Of a DNA stretch of 64,000 nt, positions 42,053-49,961 are shown one piece after another. The position numbers and the translations under genes are program-made. This DNA is from Paenibacillus sp. NEAU-GSW1. Lineage in GTDB: Bacteria; Bacillota; Bacilli; Paenibacillales; Paenibacillaceae. The stretch lies in the NCBI RefSeq assembly GCF_009737085.1, contig NZ_WOVL01000015.1:1-64000 (forward strand). The letters run 5' to 3'. The notes beneath the pieces are model-generated. The model had not been told where the DNA came from and did no database searches. It saw nothing but the letters and a program-made list of their open reading frames with translations. How positions within the stretch are numbered: position 1 is the first letter of the stretch; each line of letters begins with the position of its first letter.

Positions 42053-44392
42053 CTAGATAGCAATTACACGATAAACGATGCTTGCACGTGCCTTCCATTG
42101 TACTGCTCCATCTTGCTGTATCGAAACTTCCACGGCATTCCCTTCCTGATCGACAATTTTCACATCTGCCGCGACTCGAAGCTTGCACACTTGATCGATG
42201 GCGGAATGTATCTCCGCTTCCATCAACTTGCCTTCCGACCAGCGCATGCTGACCTCATAACCGCCTCTGGCCCTTACGCCTGTCAGCTCGCCATTTTCCC
42301 AAGCATTCGGCAAGGCGGGGAGCAAATGAATTTCGCCCGTATGGCTTTGAAGCAGAATCTCGGTAATACCGGCAGCGCCGCCGAAGTTTCCGTCGATTTG
42401 AAACGGCGGGTGATTGTCAAACAGATTAGGCAGTGTGGAGTGCGACAACAGCGCATGCACATTGTCATGGGCCTTCTCCGCATCCTCGAGACGAGCCCAG
42501 AAGTTAATGATCCAAGCCCGGCTCCAGCCCGTATGGCCGCCGCCATTGGAAAGACGCCGCTCCAGTGTTACTCGCGATGCCAAAGCCAGTTCCGGCGTCT
42601 CTCTTACCGTAAATCTTTTGCCCGGATATAGCGCAAATAGATGCGAAATATGCCGATGCCCCAGCTCCGTCTCCTCGTAATCCTCCATCCATTCTTGAAT
42701 TTGGCCGTTTTTGCCGATCGCCGGCTGAGGAAGCCGTTCCTTCAAGCTTTGCCAAGTGATGCGAAGCTCCGGATCGGCATCAAGCGTATTTGCCGCTTCA
42801 ATACAAGCTGTGAACAGCTCAAACAAAATCTGGCTGTCCATCGACGGACCGATGCAAAGCGCGCCTGTCTCTCCGTTCGGCAGCCGGTAAATATTTTCCG
42901 GCGAAACGGAAGGGCTTGTGACGACGAAACCGTTCTCCGTTTCAACGAGGAAATCGACGAAAAACGCCGCTGCTTCCTTCAATGTCGGATATGCCCGAGC
43001 GAGAAAATCCCGATCCAGCCCGTATTCATAATGCTCCCATAAATGAAGACAGAGCCAAGCCGCTCCCATCGGCCAATAAGAGGCCGGCAGCCATATATCC
43101 TGCGGAGCCGTATCGCCCCAAATATCCGTATTGTGATGGGCAACAAAACCTTCACAGCCATACATCATTTTCGCTGTGCGGGCGCCCGGTTCACGCATCC
43201 GTTCGATCAGCTCAAACAGCGGCTCGTGGCATTCTGCAAGATTAGCCGATTCCGCGCACCAATAATTCATCTGCGCATTAATGTTGATCGTATATTTGCT
43301 GTCCCATGGCGGCAGGAAATGTTCATTCCAGATGCCCTGCAAGTTGGCGGCCAGCGAGCCCGGCCGGCTGCTTGAAATGAGCAAATAGCGTCCGAACTCA
43401 TAATAAAGCGCTATAAATGCCGGGTCGTCTCCGCCGTCTTGAATCCGCTTGAGCCGTTCATCTGTAGACAGCTGATCTAGATCTGAGCGATCAGAATCGC
43501 GGCTGCTTAATTTGAGAGATACCCGTGTTGACAAGGAACGAAAGTCGGCGATATGCCGTTCTTTTAACTGCTCATAAGGGATGGACGCGGCTTGCTTCGC
43601 TTGATGGAGCGTTTCGCTCTCCGGATCGGCATGACGGAAAGATGTCGCTGAAGTAAGCACTAACGTTACTCGATCCGCTTTATCCACGACCAGATGCTCG
43701 CCGACTATGCGTACCGAACCGCCTTCAGCTTCCACTTGCAAAGCCGCGCGGAAATCGGATCCGCCAACACCGCCGCAGCTGCCGCGCATTACGATCGTCT
43801 TTTCATTCGCTTTGACGATTTGCTCGTAATATCGATTGTTTCCGCGGGTCAATCTTGCAGAAAACGAGACGCCGCCCGGGCGATCCGATGCGATGCGGGT
43901 AATGATCGCTTGATCGGGAAAGCTAGCGAACGTTTCTCTCTCGTACCTCGTATGTCCTACATCGTAATGTACGGAGGCGACGCCATCGATCAAATCGAGG
44001 CTTCGCTCATAGCGATGGACGCCAAGCTTCGCATCGGCTTCATCGTAACGGAATGCAAGCCGCAAATCGCCTAACGGCATATAGTGCCGCTGAGACTCGG
44101 GAATGCCTGATAACGCCATGGCAGCGAGCTCTTCCGCTTCTTTCAGCCGCCCTTCGCTAAGCAGCCGGCGGATTTCCGGCAAGTTAGGCAGCGCATCCGG
44201 ATTGTTGCGGTCACGCGGCCCCCCGTACCAGACGCTGTCCTCATTCAGCGCAATACGCTCCTGTTCAGGATCGCCGAAAACCATCCCGCCAAGCTTGCCA
44301 TTGCCAACGGGTAAAGCCTCCTCCCATTTTTTCGCATGCGTTTTATACCAAAGCCGGCTGCTATTGTTTGTTGTTGTATGAACGACCGTCAT
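42053..44392 (-). CDS. Glycoside hydrolase family 95 (alpha-L-fucosidase/galactosidase)
   Basis: A 779-residue GH95 enzyme: N-terminal beta domain (ALPVGNGKLGGMVFGDPEQE; IALNEDSVWYGGPRD), a central (alpha/alpha)6 barrel (NYWCAESANLAECHEPLFEL; NTDIWGDTAPQD) and a C-terminal beta domain. The family removes alpha-1,2-L-fucose or L-galactose with inversion. No signal peptide, so it acts inside the cell. AAGGAG is 8 bases before the ATG at 44392; a GTG three codons upstream overlaps that site. It is divergent from an AraC regulator. Confidence 0.9.
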   Translation of the reverse strand: MTVVHTTTNNSSRLWYKTHAKKWEEALPVGNGKLGGMVFGDPEQERIALNEDSVWYGGPRDRNNPDALPNLPEIRRLLSEGRLKEAEELAAMALSGIPESQRHYMPLGDLRLAFRYDEADAKLGVHRYERSLDLIDGVASVHYDVGHTRYERETFASFPDQAIITRIASDRPGGVSFSARLTRGNNRYYEQIVKANEKTIVMRGSCGGVGGSDFRAALQVEAEGGSVRIVGEHLVVDKADRVTLVLTSATSFRHADPESETLHQAKQAASIPYEQLKERHIADFRSLSTRVSLKLSSRDSDRSDLDQLSTDERLKRIQDGGDDPAFIALYYEFGRYLLISSSRPGSLAANLQGIWNEHFLPPWDSKYTININAQMNYWCAESANLAECHEPLFELIERMREPGARTAKMMYGCEGFVAHHNTDIWGDTAPQDIWLPASYWPMGAAWLCLHLWEHYEYGLDRDFLARAYPTLKEAAAFFVDFLVETENGFVVTSPSVSPENIYRLPNGETGALCIGPSMDSQILFELFTACIEAANTLDADPELRITWQSLKERLPQPAIGKNGQIQEWMEDYEETELGHRHISHLFALYPGKRFTVRETPELALASRVTLERRLSNGGGHTGWSRAWIINFWARLEDAEKAHDNVHALLSHSTLPNLFDNHPPFQIDGNFGGAAGITEILLQSHTGEIHLLPALPNAWENGELTGVRARGGYEVSMRWSEGKLMEAEIHSAIDQVCKLRVAADVKIVDQEGNAVEVSIQQDGAVQWKARASIVYRVIAI

Positions 44393-44476
44393 AACGCTCA
44401 CTCCTTTCGCTTTATAATCGTTTCGTTTTGCCTTATGATAGGGTAAAAATCAAATCGATTTGGAGTTATGAACCTA

Positions 44477-45325
44477 ATGAATGTGACGCCAAATTCTCGC
44501 GATCATGCTTTTTACGAACTATTGCAATCCCTGCAGCTGACGCTTCATGCCGCGTATCAAACCCAAGTAACCGTAAACTGGGGCGAGACGGACACTGTCG
44601 CGCCGTTCAATAAGCTGTATTTCATTACGGAAGGAGCCGGCTGGATCCGAATTGACGGCGAAGACTACCGGCCAAAGCCCGGTCAGATGCTGCTCGTTCC
44701 CGCCAATTCCCGGCACTCTTTTTCCCCTATCGAGGGGAGAAAGCCATTTCTAAAAAATTGGTGCCATTTCAACGTCATGGTCGGCCCGTTTGATCTGTTC
44801 CAATGGATTCACGTTCCGCTTTGCATCGATATCGAAGATGTTGAAGGCATGAATCGCAAATTTACCGAAATGATCGGCCACTTCCACTCCAAAGACAGCT
44901 TTTTCGCGAGATTGCGGGAAAAACAAATGCTGCTAGATATCGTTGCCGCCTTCCTTGATCTCGTCCCAATTAGCGTGATGCAGCACCGTTCGGAAGAGAT
45001 GAACCGGCTCGGCATTATTCAACGGTTCGTCGAGTCCCGGCTGGATTGCGGAATTAGCGTGGAGCAGATGGCCGAGGCCGTCCACTTGCATCCAAACTAT
45101 TTCATCTCCTATTTCAAGAAACATTTCGGCATGCCGCCGCTTAAGTATGTCAACCGCAAACGAGCGGACCATGCTAAACAGCTGTTAACAACTACATCGC
45201 TTAGCATTAAGGAAATTGCCGACAGAACCGGCTTTAAGGAAACGGGACATTTTACAAAGTTTTTCCGCAAGGAGACGAGCTTTACGCCAACCGATTACCG
45301 CGCTGCATTTACCTATACGCAATAA
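44477..45325 (+). CDS. AraC-family transcriptional regulator beside GH95
   Basis: A 282-residue regulator: cupin-like N-terminal sensor (VNWGETDTVAPFNKLYFITE, then GQMLLVPANSRHSF) and C-terminal HTH pair (ISVEQMAEAVHLHPNYFISY, then IKEIADRTGFKETGHFTKFF). It probably controls the divergent GH95 gene in response to a plant glycan sugar. The ATG at 44477 lies 11 bases from GGAG; an ATG at 44468 is only 2 bases away, so I prefer the former. Confidence 0.88.
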   Translation: MNVTPNSRDHAFYELLQSLQLTLHAAYQTQVTVNWGETDTVAPFNKLYFITEGAGWIRIDGEDYRPKPGQMLLVPANSRHSFSPIEGRKPFLKNWCHFNVMVGPFDLFQWIHVPLCIDIEDVEGMNRKFTEMIGHFHSKDSFFARLREKQMLLDIVAAFLDLVPISVMQHRSEEMNRLGIIQRFVESRLDCGISVEQMAEAVHLHPNYFISYFKKHFGMPPLKYVNRKRADHAKQLLTTTSLSIKEIADRTGFKETGHFTKFFRKETSFTPTDYRAAFTYTQ

Positions 45326-45442
45326 TTTGATTATAGAAGTCCTCATGCTTTGCATCGATGGCAGAAACTAAGCTAGACATGCAAAAAACTAAGCTTGTTT
45401 TAGGAGATTGCGAACCTGCTTCGCAAATATCCAAGTAGAAAC

Positions 45443-45480
45443 AAAAAGAAAACGATGCCTCAAGGCATCGTTTTCTTTTT
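45443..45480 (+). terminator. Terminator after the AraC gene
   Basis: AAAAAGAAAACGATGCCT pairs with AGGCATCGTTTTCTTTTT around a 2-3 base loop. It is preceded by about 115 bases after the stop that hold only a decayed GCGAACCTGCTTCGC motif near 45410. Confidence 0.85.
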
Positions 45481-45573
45481 AATGTCGAGAAAGTCCGTCC
45501 GTCTGAGGACGACAAGTCGATCGACTCCATAGGATGAATTCGAATAACGCTGCGGCACAGCTCTATTCATGAA

Positions 45574-46599
45574 CTAGCTTCCTTTAGCCATTTGTCCGAT
45601 GATCTCATACGAGCGCAGACGCTCTTGATGGTCGAAAACGGTGGAGTTGATAATGACCTCGTCAGCTTGCGTTTTGGCGATAAATTTGTTCATCTTCACC
45701 CGGAACGTATCTGGACTGCCTGTAATGCTGGAACGAAGCGTCTTTTGAACGGCAGCCTTCTCATACTCGCTCCAAACCGTCTCCATATCAACCGGCGGCT
45801 TGATCTGGCTTGGCGCGCCTCCTCGGATGATATTTAAAAATTGCTGCTGCATCGACGAGGCAAGATATGCCGCTCGTTCGTCTGTATCCGCAGCAATTGC
45901 GTTAACCCCGACCATCGTATACGGCTTATCCAGAAAAGGCGACGGAACGAAGCTGCTATGGTAAGCATGCAAGGCAGGAAGCGTATAGTCCGGCGAAAAA
46001 TGGCTGGCAAACGCAAACGGCAAGCCGAGCTGACCGGCCAATCTTGCGCTGAAGTCACTGGAACCGAGCAGCCAGATCGGGATGTTCAGTCCCTCTCCCG
46101 GTACCGCTCGAACCTGCTGTCCAGGAGCGGCTTCGCTGAAATAGTGAAACAGCTCATCCAATTGGTCAGAAAAATTTTCGCCATGGCTCAAGTCTCTGCG
46201 CAGCGCCATCGCTGTCAACCGATCGCTGCCCGGAGCACGGCCGAGTCCAAGATCGATTCGGCCCGGGTACAAAGATTCCAGCGTGCCAAATTGTTCGGCG
46301 ATGACGAGCGGCGAGTGGTTCGGCAGCATAATGCCACCCGACCCGACGCGAATTGTCGACGTACCGCCGGCAATATGGCCGATAACAACCGCTGTTGCCG
46401 AGCTGGCAATACCCGGCATATTATGATGCTCGGCGAGCCAATACCGGTTGAAGCCCCATTTTTCCGTATGCTGCGCCAGATCGAGACTGTTGCGCAGAGC
46501 GTCGGCCGCCGTTGCGCCGATCACGACAGGGGCAAGATCCAGAACGGACAGCGGAACGGTGCCAAGTTGCTTTTTTACAGTTGCGTTTGAAGTAGTCAT
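45574..46599 (-). CDS. LLM-class flavin-dependent monooxygenase
   Basis: A 341-residue bacterial-luciferase-like TIM barrel ([64 protein letters not shown]), the MsnO8-type single-component pattern that uses FMNH2 and O2. The substrate is unknown. AAAGGAG precedes the ATG. It is downstream of an ArsR-type repressor, and a palindrome similar to the one in front of that repressor lies at 46631-46650, so the two are probably co-regulated. Confidence 0.9.
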   Translation of the reverse strand: MTTSNATVKKQLGTVPLSVLDLAPVVIGATAADALRNSLDLAQHTEKWGFNRYWLAEHHNMPGIASSATAVVIGHIAGGTSTIRVGSGGIMLPNHSPLVIAEQFGTLESLYPGRIDLGLGRAPGSDRLTAMALRRDLSHGENFSDQLDELFHYFSEAAPGQQVRAVPGEGLNIPIWLLGSSDFSARLAGQLGLPFAFASHFSPDYTLPALHAYHSSFVPSPFLDKPYTMVGVNAIAADTDERAAYLASSMQQQFLNIIRGGAPSQIKPPVDMETVWSEYEKAAVQKTLRSSITGSPDTFRVKMNKFIAKTQADEVIINSTVFDHQERLRSYEIIGQMAKGS

Positions 46600-46630
46600 C
46601 GTTGAATGCTCCTTTGTTTCTTTTATACAT

Positions 46631-46650
46631 ATATCTGAATAAATAGATTA
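46631..46650. promoter_or_regulatory. Candidate ArsR-type operator before the LLM monooxygenase gene
   Basis: ATATCTGAATAAATAGATTA, an imperfect palindrome close to the perfect one at 47043-47062, lies about 32 bases upstream of the monooxygenase start, where a repressor would block transcription. Confidence 0.5.
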
Positions 46651-46659
46651 ATAAAGTAT

Positions 46660-46711
46660 AAAAAATAAACGGTTCTCCTCTAGATGAGGTGATTTCGGCC
46701 GTTTATTTTTT
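46660..46711 (-). terminator. Terminator after the ArsR-type gene
   Basis: AAAAAATAAACGG pairs with CCGTTTATTTTTT. The stem begins right at the stop codon at 46710, so the regulator and the monooxygenase appear to be separate transcripts. Confidence 0.8.
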
Positions 46712-47039
46712 ACAACTCACGATTGACGTATTCGCAAAACTTCCGAATGTTTTCTTCGTTTCTGCGGTAATACGTCCACTGTCCAACCCGCTTCGATTCG
46801 AGCAGCCCGGCTTTCTGCAGCGTCTTCAAGTAGCTTGAAATGACCGATTGTGCAAGACCTGATTTCTCCTGAATGAAGCCGACGCAAACGCCGTTCTGCA
46901 AATCGCATTTGAGCGGCAGCTCGCTGTTCATGGCTAAATAGCCCAAATGCTTCGCCGGATCGCGCAGCCATTCCAAAATTTGCATCCTCGTTTCATTCGA
47001 TAACGCTTTGTAAATGAGTAAAGGTTCCATAGCCGTCAT
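46710..47039 (-). CDS. ArsR-family winged-helix regulator
   Basis: A 109-residue ArsR/SmtB-type repressor: ALSNETRMQILEWLRDPAKH at the N-terminus and the recognition helix LAQSVISSYLKTLQKAGLLE, then the wing RVGQWTYYRRN. CDLQNGVCVGF puts two cysteines before the recognition helix, a possible metal or thiol sensor. The ATG at 47039 (or 47030) is chosen because a perfect palindromic operator lies just upstream at 47043-47062; the frame runs open to 47066, which would put the operator inside the gene. Confidence 0.82.
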   Translation of the reverse strand: MTAMEPLLIYKALSNETRMQILEWLRDPAKHLGYLAMNSELPLKCDLQNGVCVGFIQEKSGLAQSVISSYLKTLQKAGLLESKRVGQWTYYRRNEENIRKFCEYVNREL

Positions 47040-47042
47040 TAT

Positions 47043-47062
47043 ATATCTATAAAAATAGATAT
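47043..47062. promoter_or_regulatory. Candidate ArsR-type operator before its own gene
   Basis: ATATCTAT, four As, ATAGATAT: a perfect 8-base-arm palindrome immediately upstream of the regulator start, fitting autoregulation. A related copy is at 46631-46650. Confidence 0.6.
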
Positions 47063-47344
47063 GCAACCCTTTTGATGCCGTCTGACTTCGTTAGGTTCAT
47101 CTGTTTTAGTTCCTTTTGCGATTAAAAACGTTCTGAACACTTACGCAATACGCTTATTAAGCTCATTTGTGCCTAACACCGCCAGCCAAACTCTTTGATA
47201 CTAGGCTATTCTCGTGTTTTAGTTCCATATGGAACTAAAAATGTTCTGCACACCGCGCTTTGCCTATTATTAAACTCATTTGAGTCTAATAAAGCATCCA
47301 CCTATGGTTGCTCCCCTCACCTGCGTCTCGATTCCTTCCACATA
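47063..47344. repeat. Intergenic stretch with two diverged direct repeats and a 24-base palindrome
   Basis: No gene is visible. Copy 1 (47102 to about 47183) and copy 2 (47215 to about 47293) are 113 bases apart and share TGTTTTAGTTCC, TAAAAA-GTTCTG-ACAC and AAACTCATTTGAG-like blocks. Copy 2 contains a perfect palindrome at 47217-47240 centred on CCATATGG; the same place in copy 1 has decayed. Confidence 0.55.
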
Positions 47345-47374
47345 AGAAAACCGGACAATCTGCGATTGTCCGGT
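47345..47374 (-). terminator. Terminator after the stalk/PKD protein gene
   Basis: ACCGGACAATC pairs perfectly with GATTGTCCGGT around GCA, with a short T-run on the minus strand. It begins 11 bases after the stop. Confidence 0.85.
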
Positions 47375-47384
47375 CAGAATAGTG

Positions 47385-49196
47385 CTAATTCAATGGTAAG
47401 AACAGCATATTAATCGGCAAATTGCTGCCCGACGCCGGCGAGAATTCAATCGTCACCGTTTCCTCCGTATTGCCGGTACGGTACAGGACGCCCGCCTCTC
47501 CCGCATTGCTCAAAATGTTCGCATTCGTCATATACGTCAGCTTCCCGTTCACAAGAAATGCCCCGCCGTAATGTCCTCCTCTTGCATTCAACGCGATAAG
47601 CGTGTTCGGCTGCACGCGCTGCAGTACAAGCTTATAATTAACGCCGTAGTTGCCGCTATTCTGCTGGGCAAAACCGGATAACGCGTCATACCCTTGCTGA
47701 TACTTATCATACGTTTGGTCGCCGAGCACCATCCGCGACGCTGTTGCGCCGAGCGGCTCCGAGATCGTGATCGAACGGTCGCCATGCTCGAACGTGCCTC
47801 GGGCATGCTTTTCGTCCCAAGGCAATGCGGGCAACAGCGGCATAGAAGCAATAGGGTCCTTGTCCGCATCAACAACAATGACGGACAGCCGAACCGCTGA
47901 CGAAGCATACAAGTCCGCATGTGCCGTAATAACTTTGCCTGTCGCCAGAACGGCATCGCTGACAGGCGCAAGCGTTGTCCGGCTTTCGCCTGCCGGCAAT
48001 ACAATCGTATTTCCTTGCGGAGAAGATTCCAAATATCTGGCAAGCGCCATTTTGCCGGTGGCGGATACGTATGTCGAAGGCCCGCCGATCCCGATTTTGC
48101 CAGTCGTAATGGTCACTGGCGTGCCGTCCGCATTCTCGTTAGTTGCAACGATATATATACGAACCGGCGAGGTCCGGTTGTTCTGATTATGAATGAGGAA
48201 ACGGACGTTGCCCGATACGGTATCGCTGTAGTAAACGCCTTCCTCCCCTATCGTTTCGGGGCTGTTAGCGCGAATAAGCGTCTGCTGCCCCGTTTCTTCA
48301 ATCTCATAAGTATGTACCGGAAGCTTAAGTACGTTTGCCGATTGAATCGCAAACTTGTCGCCAACAGGCGTAAAGCGCAGATCATACTGCTCTTTCGTGT
48401 ACATGACCTCATTGCGGATCGTAATCGTTCGTGTCGCAACGGATGTCAGCCCTTCTTTATCCGTCACCTTCAACGATATCGTCTGCTCGCCCGAAGTAAA
48501 GAATACATCTTTGCTATTCGTCCATTCTGCCTTCACAATGCCTTTATCGTCGGTGCTTAGATCGGTAAAACGGATCGGTTCGCCAACATAATACTCCGTT
48601 TTATCTGTCGTAAAGGCAGCTTTCGGCGCTTCATTTATCGGAACAGGCGCAGGCGGCTGCACCACGATTGAACCGCTTCGCGTCAAGACGATCTGCTTCA
48701 AATTACGGTTAACGCTAAGCGTAAACTTAAACGGTGCAACGAAGGAACGCAGCGGAACCATCAAAGTGCCATTTTTCACATATACCGCCGCGCCTGCACT
48801 CGCCTTCGCTCCATTCATCGTATAAGTCGAACTGTTGAGCTTAAAGCGAATCCTCATTCCTGTCGCAGCTTCTATAAATTCATATTCTTTCGTCGCCGAA
48901 AAATAGCTTATCCTTAGCCCTAAACTTCTTCCGAGCGAACGGGCGGCAACAAACGTAACGCCATTCTTCTCGGTTGTCGGCTGTGTTGCTAAAAACAGCT
49001 TGCCGCCGTTGTCATACATATTGCTGCTTTGCTGCATAATAATCCATTGATCGAACTGTTTCGCCGCTGTCGCCGCGACGTCAGCAGCCATTGTATCTGC
49101 TGCCGTTTCTCCTTCCGCATGCGCCAATCCGGAGGGACCGGCGAGCGAAACGGCAATGACCGCGGATAACGCCGCAATAGTTGCTTGTCGTAACAT
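47385..49196 (-). CDS. Secreted protein with copper-amine-oxidase-N-like stalk domain and PKD domain
   Basis: A 603-residue protein with a signal peptide (LSAVIAVSLAGPSGLAHAEG). Residues 75-180 form a stalk domain of the copper-amine-oxidase N1 type (VTFVAARSLGRSLGLRISYF, VYVKNGTLMVPLRSFVAPF), common in Paenibacillus envelope proteins. A PKD-like module follows (PIRFTDLSTDDKGIVKAEWT, ISLKVTDKEGLTSVATRT). The last 300 residues form beta-rich repeats with no match I recognise. No enzyme residues are evident, so a structural or adhesive role is likely. Confidence 0.78.
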   Translation of the reverse strand: MLRQATIAALSAVIAVSLAGPSGLAHAEGETAADTMAADVAATAAKQFDQWIIMQQSSNMYDNGGKLFLATQPTTEKNGVTFVAARSLGRSLGLRISYFSATKEYEFIEAATGMRIRFKLNSSTYTMNGAKASAGAAVYVKNGTLMVPLRSFVAPFKFTLSVNRNLKQIVLTRSGSIVVQPPAPVPINEAPKAAFTTDKTEYYVGEPIRFTDLSTDDKGIVKAEWTNSKDVFFTSGEQTISLKVTDKEGLTSVATRTITIRNEVMYTKEQYDLRFTPVGDKFAIQSANVLKLPVHTYEIEETGQQTLIRANSPETIGEEGVYYSDTVSGNVRFLIHNQNNRTSPVRIYIVATNENADGTPVTITTGKIGIGGPSTYVSATGKMALARYLESSPQGNTIVLPAGESRTTLAPVSDAVLATGKVITAHADLYASSAVRLSVIVVDADKDPIASMPLLPALPWDEKHARGTFEHGDRSITISEPLGATASRMVLGDQTYDKYQQGYDALSGFAQQNSGNYGVNYKLVLQRVQPNTLIALNARGGHYGGAFLVNGKLTYMTNANILSNAGEAGVLYRTGNTEETVTIEFSPASGSNLPINMLFLPLN

Positions 49197-49450
49197 AGAT
49201 TGCTCCTCATTATGTCTAATCTAGTTGTGCAAAACTACTTCATTAAACGTCGTTCATATGCCAAAAGTTGCGAAACGGGCAAATGGAAAAAGCAGACATC
49301 GCAACGATTTAAGCCCGAGCGTCCGCATTTATTATCAGCCGGGATATATTGACATCGACAGGCAATTCATCGAACATAGAAATGGTATCCAGCCTGGATA
49401 GCACCGATTTCCATACAATTCAGAACCATTTCGAAAGGATGCGGGATGAT

Positions 49451-49819
49451 ATGACGATGACGATATATGAAGCGCTTGGCGGCAAAGCGGGAATTCGAAA
49501 TTTAGTTGAGGCATTTTATCCGAAAGTAGTGGCGGATCCATTGCTCGGGCCGTTGTTTCCCGAAGATATCGAGCCTGTAATGGACAAGCAGGAGCTTTTT
49601 CTAACGCAGTTTTTTGGCGGGGAGCCCTTATATACCGAACAGTATGGGCATCCTAGGATGCGTGCGCGCCATATGCACATTCCGATTACGAACGATCACG
49701 CGGCGGCGTGGCTTCGTTGCATGGAGCAGGCATTGGCGGAAAATGTGCCGGATGTGGAGCTGCGCCAGTTCGTACTTGAACGGCTGAGCGGCAGCGCTTA
49801 TTTCTTTGTAAACTCATAA
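49451..49819 (+). CDS. Truncated hemoglobin (group II, YjbI-like)
   Basis: A 122-residue 2-on-2 globin: TIYEALGGKAGIRNLVEAFY gives the helix B region with the distal Tyr, PLLGPLFPEDI the CD region, and YGHPRMRARHMHIPIT the proximal His region with Arg/His contacts. These globins bind O2, NO or peroxide in a protective or sensing role. The ATG at 49451 has GCGGGATG upstream; in-frame ATGs begin at 49349, but that extension is not globin-like. Confidence 0.85.
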   Translation: MTMTIYEALGGKAGIRNLVEAFYPKVVADPLLGPLFPEDIEPVMDKQELFLTQFFGGEPLYTEQYGHPRMRARHMHIPITNDHAAAWLRCMEQALAENVPDVELRQFVLERLSGSAYFFVNS

Positions 49820-49849
49820 AAATTCCATCTTTAGTACTGTCGTTTTCGC

Positions 49850-49878
49850 TTTACGATGGCAGGTTTACACGTTATAAT
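49850..49878 (+). promoter_or_regulatory. Candidate promoter of the aconitase gene
   Basis: TTTACG (49850-49855), a 17-base spacer and TATAAT (49873-49878), about 85 bases upstream of the acnA start. Confidence 0.5.
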
Positions 49879-49901
49879 AAAAGCATAAGATTTTGAAATA
49901 G

Positions 49902-49920
49902 TGTTTCACAGAATGAAACA
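49902..49920 (+). promoter_or_regulatory. Perfect inverted repeat in the aconitase leader
   Basis: TGTTTCA, five bases, TGAAACA: perfect 7-base arms roughly 17-35 bases downstream of the predicted transcription start. It could be an operator for a citrate- or carbon-responsive repressor, or an RNA hairpin. It does not fit the ATAA-N7-TTAT form known for CcpC. Confidence 0.4.
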
Positions 49921-49961
49921 ACTACTTTGAATCATTCCATTTAAGGGGGAGCTTCAAGAAA

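Noticed and set aside
45354..45440. Possible further copy of the Shine-Dalgarno repeat (CTTGTTTTAGGAGATTGCGA)
   Set aside because: Only short fragments match, no start codon follows, and the palindromic core is missing; at best a decayed relative.
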